DNA of 58,087 nucleotides, taken from NCBI GenBank assembly GCA_030148775.1, contig JASBST010000017.1:1-58087 (forward strand), in the 5' to 3' direction. This stretch comes from Thiogranum sp. (GTDB lineage: Bacteria > Pseudomonadota > Gammaproteobacteria > DSM-19610). Shown piece after piece: positions 1 through 7,086 of the stretch (position 1 is the stretch's first letter; each line of letters opens with the position of its first letter). A program made the position numbers and the translations under genes. The notes under the pieces were generated by a model, which saw only the letters and a program-made list of their open reading frames with translations, was not told where the DNA came from and did no database searches.

Positions 1-237
1 CACCGATTCGGCATCGAGCTTCAGATGGTGAACGATTTCGGCCACTGCCAGGCAGTGCACCAGATAGGGTTCGCCGGAGGCGCGCACCTAGCCCTGGTGG
101 GCGTCGCGCGAGCACGTCAGAGCGCGCGCCACGAGATCTGCGCCGGCAGGCTCGCGTTCCTGCGTCACCAATTGCAGCCAGACCTGCGGATCCGGTTCTT
201 CGCCGTGGGCGGTATGTGTGTCAGCGCGTGCGACCAT
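1..237 (-). pseudogene. relA: RelA/SpoT-family (p)ppGpp synthetase, N-terminal fragment with an in-frame TAG
   Basis: Only the first 79 codons lie in the window; the gene runs off the left edge. The reading frame starts at ATG 237. After an amber codon at 90-88 (codon 50) it continues with GEPYLVHCLAVAEI, the typical opening of the HD hydrolase region of long RelA/SpoT enzymes, which make or degrade the alarmone (p)ppGpp. The text before the stop ends in AHQG, and the family normally reads AHQGQ here, so TAG stands exactly where CAG (Gln) is expected. The N-terminus resembles RelA more than SpoT. It follows the lipoprotein gene by 40 nt on the same strand. The stop could be a real nonsense mutation, a sequencing or assembly error, or a suppressed amber. 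The family call is firm; whether the gene is functional is unknown. Confidence 0.72.
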
Positions 238-277
238 GGCAACAGTTTAGCCGCCGGCAGGCCGCCGGACCATGGCT

Positions 278-877
278 TTACAACGCCGACAGGGCCAGAT
301 CGGCTTGTACCTGCGCATACAGAGCTGCCAGCGCCGCCTGCATGGCCTGCGCCACGGCGTACATCGTTGTACCCTCGACCGGCTCCTGCCGGCCATAGTC
401 GCGCGTCCAGACGGTGCGCTTTGCATCAGCCGAAAACAGGCTGACCCTGAGGGCCACATCCACCTGCGCCCGGCGGTCGGCAGCGCGCACTTCCTCGAAT
501 TTCAGCACCCGCGCACGCAGCCGCCAGGCCGCCTCCCGACTCTGCGGATCCAATAGCTGATCGGCAATGCCCGACGCGCGCAGCCAGGTAGTCAGCGTAC
601 GTTGCACCAGACGCGGCGGCTGATCGAGCCAGAACTCATAGTGATAGCGCCGCAACTGCAGGGGCCGGTCCTGCTCGCAGTAGAGAATGGCCCGACCGCT
701 GTGCAACGGGTCGGCGCTGACATCGTCGATCACCAGCCCCCCGGTCAGGCGTGACTGTTTCACAGCCTGCACTGGCGGCACGGGCTGCAAGCGATAGAAA
801 CGATCTTCCGGCGCGGGCGGCGCCGACAGACAACCGGCCAGCAACAGGGGCAGCAGAACCATGATGACCTTATTCAC
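278..877 (-). CDS. ABC-type transport auxiliary lipoprotein (PqiC/MCE-associated)
   Basis: This 199-residue protein has a lipoprotein signal with a lipobox (LLLAGC) near residue 15, followed by the auxiliary-lipoprotein pattern RFYRL and a domain ending in an alanine-rich helix. Proteins of this type sit at the outer-membrane end of MCE lipid transporters, as PqiC does. I chose GTG 877 because GGGAGG lies about 7 nt upstream and the start overlaps the stop of the MCE gene by 8 nt (coupled translation). ATG 862 is an alternative start. It is the last transporter gene of the directon, before relA. The role as outer-membrane partner of the upstream MCE/MlaE/MlaF genes is inferred from the family and the gene order. 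Confidence 0.8.
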   Translation of the reverse strand: MNKVIMVLLPLLLAGCLSAPPAPEDRFYRLQPVPPVQAVKQSRLTGGLVIDDVSADPLHSGRAILYCEQDRPLQLRRYHYEFWLDQPPRLVQRTLTTWLRASGIADQLLDPQSREAAWRLRARVLKFEEVRAADRRAQVDVALRVSLFSADAKRTVWTRDYGRQEPVEGTTMYAVAQAMQAALAALYAQVQADLALSAL

Positions 878-1817
878 GTCGCCCTCCCGGATCGGCGGGT
901 GCCGGCGCGCTAAACAACCGGCGCGGGTTTTCCCGTATCTGCCGGCTGAACTCGCTGGCGTTGCGTGCCGTATCGTCAATATTCCGCAGAATGCTGTCAC
1001 TATAGCTCGCCAGCTGTTGCAGTGTCCGGCGCAGATCCGCAACCGCCTGCGCCAGGTCGGGCCGGGTAACATCCACCAGGGCATCGACCTTGGCGATCAG
1101 CTCCCGCGCCTGTCGACTGATACCGACCAAGCCGGCGCTCAGTGTCTGCAGGTCCGCCGTCGCCCCATCCACGTTATTCAAGACCCGCCGCGCTTGAGAA
1201 GCGCTATCCTCATTGAGAATGGTGGCCAGATGGGTGGCGCTGGTGTCCAGCTTGCCGACCAGACTTTGCGCGGCGTCGAGCAGAGACGGCAGTCGTGTTT
1301 CCAGCTCTCCTCCCACGCCCTGCACGGTCCTGGTCAGCGATTGCAGCAAAGGCCGAAGATGCGTGGAACTGAGATCACCCAGTTCACCCGCCAGCGCGCC
1401 CAGCACCGCGAACAGATCACCGCCCGGCCGGCTGGCCAGTGTTGCCCCGGGTTGCAGAAACTGTTCGGCCTGGCCATCTTGTATATCCAGCACGTAGTCG
1501 GCCAACAGGCTTTCGGCATAAATCCGGGTTACGCTGTCGACGGGGATACGCCAGCCTTTGCTCACCCGCATCTCCACGCGGTAAGACAACCCCTCGGCGT
1601 TGCGCTCGGGCTCGATCGCGCTGATACTGCCGATACCGTAACCTTCATAGGTGACCTGGGAACCCGTCTACAGTCCGGCGATATTGCCGTAACGGGTGTA
1701 GTACAGGTCGTAGGCGCCGGCGCCGCCGATAAGGTGATACATGGCGTACAGCAAAACGCCCAGACCGGCCAGTACAAACGAGCCCACGGCAAGATAGTTG
1801 ACCGTATCCTGTTTCAT
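870..1817 (-). pseudogene. MCE (MlaD-family) substrate-binding protein with an in-frame TAG at codon 50
   Basis: The frame from ATG 1817 gives a short cytoplasmic N-terminus, one transmembrane helix (about residues 9-30), then an MCE domain and a long helical tail, the MlaD architecture for lipid shuttling across the periplasm. Codon 50 (1670-1668) is TAG, between NIAGL and TGSQVTYEGYGIG, in the middle of the conserved MCE motif. CAG or a similar codon would restore a normal 315-residue protein. The rest of the frame is open and conserved-looking. The gene is 6 nt from the upstream ATPase gene and overlaps the downstream lipoprotein gene. Translation restarting at TTG 1589 would lack the membrane anchor. 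Family assignment is good. Genuine inactivation versus sequence error cannot be decided here. Confidence 0.75.
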
Positions 1818-1823
1818 TGTCGT

Positions 1824-2648
1824 TTAATCCACGATGTCCGTGAGACGCCGCAGATAAGCCTCGGTGTCCAGGGGTTGCTCTTCATAGGTCCGGGTCAACA
1901 GCTGCTGTACCCGCGGGATCGACGAAGTTCGCAGCTCCGCCACTGACCCGGTCATCAGAATGCGACCCTGGTCGAGCACGGTAATCCGATCGGCGATCTT
2001 GAATGCACTCTCGAGTTCGTGCGTCACCACCACCAGCGAGATCTGCATGGCGTTGCGGATACGCAGAATAAGTTCATCCAGATCAGCGGCCACCACCGTG
2101 TCCAGGCCGGCCGAGGGTTCGTCGAAGAACAGCAGGCCCGGATCCATCACCAGAGCGCGTGCCAGCGCGGCGCGTTTGAGCATGCCACCGGAGAGCTGAG
2201 CGGGCATCAGGTGCTCGAAACCGCCGAGATTGACCATCTCCAGCTTCATCCGGCTCATGATCCGCATGGTGGTGTGATCCAGCCTGGTATGTTCACGCAG
2301 CGGCAGGCAGACGTTTTCGCCCACGCTCATGGAGTTGAATAGCGCACCGCCCTGGAACGCGACCCCCATTTTCTTTCTCAGGACCGCCCATTGCCGGGTG
2401 CCGAGACCGCCGATGTCCTGTCCGAACAGTCGCACCAGACCGGCTCTGGGGCGGTGCAGTCCCAACAGACAGCGCAACAAGGTCGATTTGCCCGAGCCGC
2501 TGCCGCCCATGATCACCATGATCTCGCCCTGACGCACCTGAAGGGACACGTCTTCCAAAACCGGCCGGCCGGTGTAGGTTGCCGACAGATTCCGCACGTC
2601 CACCACCGGATCGCCAGTCGGTTCGATCGCTGCGCCCATGGTTGCCAT
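1824..2648 (-). CDS. MlaF-type ABC transporter ATP-binding protein
   Basis: A 274-residue ATPase that would power lipid movement by the adjacent MlaE-type permease. Visible motifs are Walker A (GGSGSGKST, near residue 50), the ABC signature (LSGGMLKRAALARAL), Walker B (LLFFDEPSAGLD) and the H-loop (VVVTHE). The AGLDTVVA context is typical of MlaF/Ttg2A proteins. ATG 2648 overlaps the permease stop by one base (TGATG), which supports coupled translation. An internal ATG at 2639 is a possible alternative. Downstream comes the MCE gene after 6 nt. The protein appears complete, with all nucleotide-binding motifs intact. Confidence 0.9.
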   Translation of the reverse strand: MATMGAAIEPTGDPVVDVRNLSATYTGRPVLEDVSLQVRQGEIMVIMGGSGSGKSTLLRCLLGLHRPRAGLVRLFGQDIGGLGTRQWAVLRKKMGVAFQGGALFNSMSVGENVCLPLREHTRLDHTTMRIMSRMKLEMVNLGGFEHLMPAQLSGGMLKRAALARALVMDPGLLFFDEPSAGLDTVVAADLDELILRIRNAMQISLVVVTHELESAFKIADRITVLDQGRILMTGSVAELRTSSIPRVQQLLTRTYEEQPLDTEAYLRRLTDIVD

Positions 2649-3451
2649 CACAATATGAGAAAAAAGGTGAAAATCATGTCGGCCACTACGATGGCACTGA
2701 TACAGAGCACGACCGAGCGTGTGGTGGCGCGGCCCAACCCCTCGGCGCCCAGACTCGCGTTGAAACCGTTGCTGGCGGCGATCAGCGCGATCAGAACGCC
2801 GAACACCAGACTTTTCGCCAATCCCTGCCAGATGTCGCCCGGCGTCAGCGCCAGCCAGACCTGTTGCAAAAAGGTACCGAAGCTGATTTTCAGTTCGATC
2901 ATACTGATCAGACCAGCGCCGACCATGGCCAGGCTGTCCGACAGCACCGTGAGCAGTGGCATCATCAGCGTCAGCGCCACCAGCATAGGCGCCACCAGAT
3001 AACGCACCGGCGAGATACCCATCACCCGCAGCGCGTCGATTTCCTGCGACATCTGCATGGTCCCGATGCGCGCGGCAATCGCCGAGCCCGAGCGCGCGGC
3101 GACAATGATACCGGCGATAAGCACACCGAATTCCCGCGTGACGGCGGTCGCCACACTGGCCACCACCTGAGATTCGGCGCCGAACTGGCGCAGGGTATAA
3201 ATACCCTGCATGGCCATCATCGCTCCATTGGCGAAGGCCAGAATCGAGACCACCGGGATGGCGAGCACGCCGACCTGCATCATTTCGTCGACTATCGCCC
3301 GCAGGCGCACGGGTTGGTGCCACCAGCGCCCCAGCAGAAGCCAGAACAGACTTTCGCCCAATAACATCGCCGCGTGACCGAAGTCCTCGACACCGCCGGC
3401 GACACGCCGCCCCAGCTGCTCGGTGAAGACGCGCAAAGCCAACGTGTGCAT
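2648..3451 (-). CDS. MlaE-family ABC transporter permease
   Basis: A 267-residue inner-membrane permease of the MlaE/TGD1 family. It has several hydrophobic segments and the conserved EIDALRVMGISPVRYLVAP stretch near the middle, the coupling region of this family. I chose ATG 3451 because the STAS gene stops at 3453, leaving a 1-nt gap; the longer in-frame start at 3490 would overlap that gene. With the ATPase, MCE and lipoprotein genes it forms a complete lipid (probably phospholipid) transporter between inner and outer membranes. The substrate is inferred from the family and is not visible in the sequence. Confidence 0.9.
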   Translation of the reverse strand: MHTLALRVFTEQLGRRVAGGVEDFGHAAMLLGESLFWLLLGRWWHQPVRLRAIVDEMMQVGVLAIPVVSILAFANGAMMAMQGIYTLRQFGAESQVVASVATAVTREFGVLIAGIIVAARSGSAIAARIGTMQMSQEIDALRVMGISPVRYLVAPMLVALTLMMPLLTVLSDSLAMVGAGLISMIELKISFGTFLQQVWLALTPGDIWQGLAKSLVFGVLIALIAASNGFNASLGAEGLGRATTRSVVLCISAIVVADMIFTFFLIL

Positions 3452-3452
3452 C

Positions 3453-3785
3453 TCAGGCTCCCGTGGCCAGCCGTTCGTCCAGCGAGGCATAGATGGGAAA
3501 AACCTGATCCAGCCGCGCCAGGCGCAGCACGTTCATTGCCGCCTCGCTCACGCCCGTCAACCCGAACTCGAGACTGTTGGAGCGCGCGTATTGGAACCCT
3601 TCCACCAGGCTGGCCACACCGGAGCTGTCGATATAATCGACCGCCGACATATCCACCAGGACGTTATGCATTTTCTTCAGCGACTTCATAATGGCGCGGC
3701 GCGCATCCGGCGAACGACTCAGATCCACGTCGCCGTTGAGCACCACCACCGAAAAGCCCTGTTTTTTCTCCACCGGGAACCCCAT
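3453..3785 (-). CDS. STAS-domain protein (anti-sigma antagonist / MlaB-like)
   Basis: A 110-residue single STAS domain. The hallmark is the loop DSSG at residues 53-56 within VDYIDSSGVASL, matching the phosphorylatable serine site of SpoIIAA/RsbV anti-anti-sigma factors. STAS proteins are also regular partners of MlaF (MlaB), so this protein could serve the transporter, a partner switch, or both. The start at 3785 follows a G-rich ribosome-binding stretch (GGGGGTGGC), and the longer in-frame start would overlap the kinase gene. It lies 14 nt after the RsbW-like gene and 1 nt before the permease gene, physically linking the regulatory module to the transporter. Confidence 0.88.
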   Translation of the reverse strand: MGFPVEKKQGFSVVVLNGDVDLSRSPDARRAIMKSLKKMHNVLVDMSAVDYIDSSGVASLVEGFQYARSNSLEFGLTGVSEAAMNVLRLARLDQVFPIYASLDERLATGA

Positions 3786-3799
3786 GCCACCCCCTTTTT

Positions 3800-4219
3800 T
3801 CACTCTATATATTTTTTCATCTGGTACAAATTGCCTCCGTCCGATGGCGGCTCGAGAAAGCCGCACTCGTCCATCAGGCTGTCGATCAGGTGAACGCCCA
3901 GACCGCCCGGCCTGATATCGCTCAAGTCGCGCGAGCGCACATTACCGGTGTCCACATGATTGGCGTAATCGCGCAATTGCAATACCAGCGCTCCTCGCTC
4001 ACGGATCGCGCGAAGCTCGATTTTTCCGCGCGGGTCCATCGCATACGCATGCTGCATGATGTTCATGCAGGCTTCGTTGACCGCGAGAATTAACGCCTGC
4101 GTCGCCTCTTCATTGAGCCCGGCCAGACAAGCCGCCTCTCGGGCCACGCAACGCAGCAGCTTCAAGCGGCTCGGTTGCGAAGCGAAGCGCACAAAAACCA
4201 GTTCCTCGCACTCAGACAT
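3800..4219 (-). CDS. RsbW/SpoIIAB-like serine kinase (HATPase_c, anti-sigma factor type)
   Basis: A 139-residue GHKL ATPase domain. The N-box reads NEACMNIMQHAY (residues 48-59), there is an RDY motif in the G1 region (83-85), and the glycine box GGLGVHLI lies at 105-112. Proteins of this kind bind a sigma factor or other target and phosphorylate a partner STAS protein on serine. ATG 4219 overlaps the phosphatase stop by 8 nt, indicating coupled translation, and the STAS gene follows after 14 nt. No sigma factor gene is nearby, so the kinase's output target is unknown. Kinase competence is inferred from the intact ATP-binding motifs. Confidence 0.85.
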   Translation of the reverse strand: MSECEELVFVRFASQPSRLKLLRCVAREAACLAGLNEEATQALILAVNEACMNIMQHAYAMDPRGKIELRAIRERGALVLQLRDYANHVDTGNVRSRDLSDIRPGGLGVHLIDSLMDECGFLEPPSDGGNLYQMKKYIE

Positions 4220-5960
4220 GAGGGCGTTCGTCCTCAATAATCAACAAGGTAAGATCGTCCTCGACCCCACCGCTGTTATCCACAACGGCGCCGGCGATCG
4301 CCCGCGCCCGGGCGTCGGGCGGCAAATGGGAATGTCGGCGCAATAAATCCGCCAACCCGTCACCTTGCAGGCGTTGTTCACCGACTCGGGCCTCCAACAA
4401 CCCATCGGTGTACAGATACAGGCAACCGCCGCGCAATTCGACCGTCTCATTGGGAAACGCCGTGTCTGGATTGATCCCCAGCGGTGGCGCCTGGGCGGGA
4501 AATGCCGAAACCGATGCGGTCCCTATCATGTGCAGTGCCGGCGGGTGTCCGGCGCTGGACAACAACACCTGACCGCGCCGCGGGTCGAAAACCCCCGCCT
4601 GCATGGTCACGAACATGCCGCGTACCGAGGTCTCGAAAATCTCCCGGTTGAGCATGGCCAGCAGCTTGCCGGGGTCGCTCACTCCCTTGCCAAGGCAGCG
4701 GAACAGGCTGGCCGTTTTCGCCATCAACAGCGCGGCCTGCATGCCTTTGCCGGACACATCGGCCAGGCAGAAGACGATACGACCGTCGGCGAGCGCGAAA
4801 TAATCGTAGAAATCCCCCGACACCGCACGTGCCGAGAGGTTGAGGCCGGCAATACCGCGCGATCGGGTCGCCGGCAGCAGACTTTTCTGCACTTCACGTG
4901 CGAGCTGCAATTCTTTTTGCAGCTCGGCGGCTATATGGTCGCGCTCGAGCAGCGCCTGTTCAAGGCGCCAGGTGAGTTCCTGATAGCTGAGATTGTCTTC
5001 GACCAGGCGCAAGTTGGCCTCGCGCAACACCTGTTCGAAATCCACCGGTAAACTGATACGCATGCCCATCGCGCTGGCGGCTTCGGACAGCGACTCGGTG
5101 ACCTGTTTCAGGAGTTGATCGCAATCGTCGTCCGTGGTGGCGAAATGCTCGTGGAGCACACGGCGGGTACGCTGAATCGTCCCACGCTTGTCTTCACAGC
5201 GATAAACAGCCGCCATCCAATCGGCGCACAGCGCCAGTCGACAAAGCAGGGCGTCCTGCGGCGCTGACTGCGCCGCGTTCGATCGATGATGATGGCCCAT
5301 CGCCGTGGCCAGATCCTCTGGCAACCCCCAACTGGTGGCCAACGCCAGCCCTACCTCGTCGTGAGTGGTCTGGAACAACGCCTGTTCCAGCTCGCGGCGC
5401 GCGTCAGGTTCGCTGCGACGCAACCGTTCCCACTCGCCGACATGCTGAGGCTGCAGGTAGAACATCACCAGCAGGCCGAAGTCCTGCAACAGACCCACAG
5501 TGAAGCACTCATCGGCGTCCAGCCCCGACGGCGCCGCCAGACTACGGGCGGCCACGGCCCGCAGCAACGCATCCTCCCAGAAGGCGTCGATGTCGAAGCC
5601 GGGAATCGATTCCGCACGCAGAGCATCGCGCATGGCGATACACAGCACCAGATTGCGCAACGCACGGTCGCCGAGAACAGTCACGGCGCGGGCCACCGAA
5701 CGGACCTGGCTGGCAAGGCCGAAGAAGGCCGAATTGGCCACGCGCAGAAGCTCGGCGGTCAGAACCGGGTCGTTGGCGACAATCGCCGCCAGATCCCGGC
5801 TACCGGTATCGGAACGGGAACAGGCCTGTACGACGCGGATCGCGTCCTTGGGTGGCGCGGGCAGATCCGATGGCCGGATTCCATGCGCGGTGAAAGCATC
5901 TTCCATAAGCAATCGATTGTGCATCCTGGTGCGTGCTCGGGTTTTCCATACGCCCAGCAT
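4212..5960 (-). CDS. HDOD domain - coiled coil - SpoIIE/PP2C phosphatase
   Basis: A 582-residue soluble regulator. Residues about 30-240 form an HDOD domain (AAIVANDPVLTAELLRVANS is typical), residues about 310-360 are a predicted coiled coil, and residues about 370-578 are a SpoIIE-type Mn-dependent phosphatase. The metal-binding motifs GDFYD (382-386), ADVSGKG (400-406), YTDG and EDDLTL are all present, so the enzyme looks active. Such phosphatases dephosphorylate STAS antagonists, and the next two genes are exactly an RsbW-like kinase and a STAS protein. An HDOD domain in place of the usual PAS/GAF/REC sensor is uncommon. The start is uncertain: ATGs at 5960, 5924 and 5906 are in frame and none has a clear Shine-Dalgarno sequence. 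Confidence 0.87.
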   Translation of the reverse strand: MLGVWKTRARTRMHNRLLMEDAFTAHGIRPSDLPAPPKDAIRVVQACSRSDTGSRDLAAIVANDPVLTAELLRVANSAFFGLASQVRSVARAVTVLGDRALRNLVLCIAMRDALRAESIPGFDIDAFWEDALLRAVAARSLAAPSGLDADECFTVGLLQDFGLLVMFYLQPQHVGEWERLRRSEPDARRELEQALFQTTHDEVGLALATSWGLPEDLATAMGHHHRSNAAQSAPQDALLCRLALCADWMAAVYRCEDKRGTIQRTRRVLHEHFATTDDDCDQLLKQVTESLSEAASAMGMRISLPVDFEQVLREANLRLVEDNLSYQELTWRLEQALLERDHIAAELQKELQLAREVQKSLLPATRSRGIAGLNLSARAVSGDFYDYFALADGRIVFCLADVSGKGMQAALLMAKTASLFRCLGKGVSDPGKLLAMLNREIFETSVRGMFVTMQAGVFDPRRGQVLLSSAGHPPALHMIGTASVSAFPAQAPPLGINPDTAFPNETVELRGGCLYLYTDGLLEARVGEQRLQGDGLADLLRRHSHLPPDARARAIAGAVVDNSGGVEDDLTLLIIEDERPHV

Positions 5961-6029
5961 AGCGGCCGATTCCGCTTCATCTACAGCATAGGTTTCCCAA
6001 GACTTTCAGCGGATTAGACCGGATGCGGC

Positions 6030-6914
6030 CTACATCAGCGCCTGCAGGGTGGCGGGAAATTGTTCGGCCGCCTCCTCAAAGGCGAAAAACAGCTCGTCTT
6101 CGCTCAAACCCACGGTATCCAACAGCGACTGGCCCAGTCGCACGTCGGCACGCGGCGCCGCCATAAAGTTGCCCTGCTCCGACTCGTTGACCAGTTGGTT
6201 GGCCAGATGCAGCAGATGCGCTTCGATCCGTGCATTGCCCGCCTTTTCCGGCTCGTGGTGACAATGGATGGCCTCGACCAGGGAGGCCGGGAGCTGCCAT
6301 TGCTCCATGAGCTTGGCCGCCACGCTGGCGTGGCTGAAACCGAGCCCCTCCAGCTCGGCGTGGTACAGCAATTCTTCATCACCGTTGGCGAGCAGCAGGA
6401 TGTCGCGCATCTCCTGCGCGCGCTGGTGATAAAGCACCAGACTGCCCAGATCGTGCATCAGGCCGGCGACGAACAGGCGCTCCGGATGGAGAATGTTGGC
6501 GCGAACCGCGAGGGTGCGCGACAACAAGCCGGTGTAGACGCTGTGACGCCAGAACGTATTCATGTCCACCAGCTCGTTGGGCACGCCGGCGAATGTCTTG
6601 ACCGCCGATATCGACAGCACCAACTGATACAACTCGGTGGTGCCGATGACGGTGATCGCCCGGCTGATCGTGTCGATCTTGCGGCTGAAGTTGTAGAACG
6701 AGCTGTTGGCCATCCGCAGCAGACGGGCTGTCAGGTTCGGATCGACCGCAATCACCTTGGCGATATCGGCTGCGCCGGTGGTCGGCAGATGGATCAATTC
6801 AAACAGACGCATGCATACATCGGGGGGCGACACCAGTCCTTCGACGTCGCTGAGCAGTGCACCGACCGAACGCTGTGCTGACTCGCTGATCAAAAGTGTA
6901 TTTTGGCTGTTCAT
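6030..6914 (-). CDS. HDOD-domain protein
   Basis: A 294-residue protein made essentially of one HDOD domain. It contains KVIAVDPNLTARLLRMANSS and GLMHDLGSLVLYHQ, which resemble the same segments in the adjacent HDOD-SpoIIE protein. HDOD domains are catalytically degenerate relatives of HD hydrolases and usually act in signalling or regulation. The gene is 69 nt upstream of the phosphatase gene on the same strand and may share its transcript. ATG 6914 was chosen because the upstream in-frame extension to 6983 shows no domain similarity. Divergent from the DUF1631 gene, with a 172-nt shared upstream region. Its specific role is unknown. Confidence 0.85.
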   Translation of the reverse strand: MNSQNTLLISESAQRSVGALLSDVEGLVSPPDVCMRLFELIHLPTTGAADIAKVIAVDPNLTARLLRMANSSFYNFSRKIDTISRAITVIGTTELYQLVLSISAVKTFAGVPNELVDMNTFWRHSVYTGLLSRTLAVRANILHPERLFVAGLMHDLGSLVLYHQRAQEMRDILLLANGDEELLYHAELEGLGFSHASVAAKLMEQWQLPASLVEAIHCHHEPEKAGNARIEAHLLHLANQLVNESEQGNFMAAPRADVRLGQSLLDTVGLSEDELFFAFEEAAEQFPATLQALM

Positions 6915-7086
6915 AGGGCCGCATTCCGGGTGATTGTTACAGCCCTTAACGACAGCAAACGCCGAAACTGGAGACTGGTGCATAGGGGTTTTGCTGACTT
7001 GATCACATATGCGCGGGTTGCCGCTGTGCTATCAATAGGACCCTGACGCTAACCCTAGCATTCAACCAGACCGGAGTGGTGCAGCC

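Noticed and set aside
1-1817. TAG reassigned to an amino acid across the genome
   Set aside because: TAG ends lptG, hflX, the lipoprotein gene and the hydrolase gene normally, so a general reassignment does not fit. Only local suppression, mutation or error remain.
2649-3323. Long N-terminal extension of the MlaF-type ATPase frame
   Set aside because: It lies over the MlaE permease and its residues show no domain; the ATPase begins at ATG 2648.
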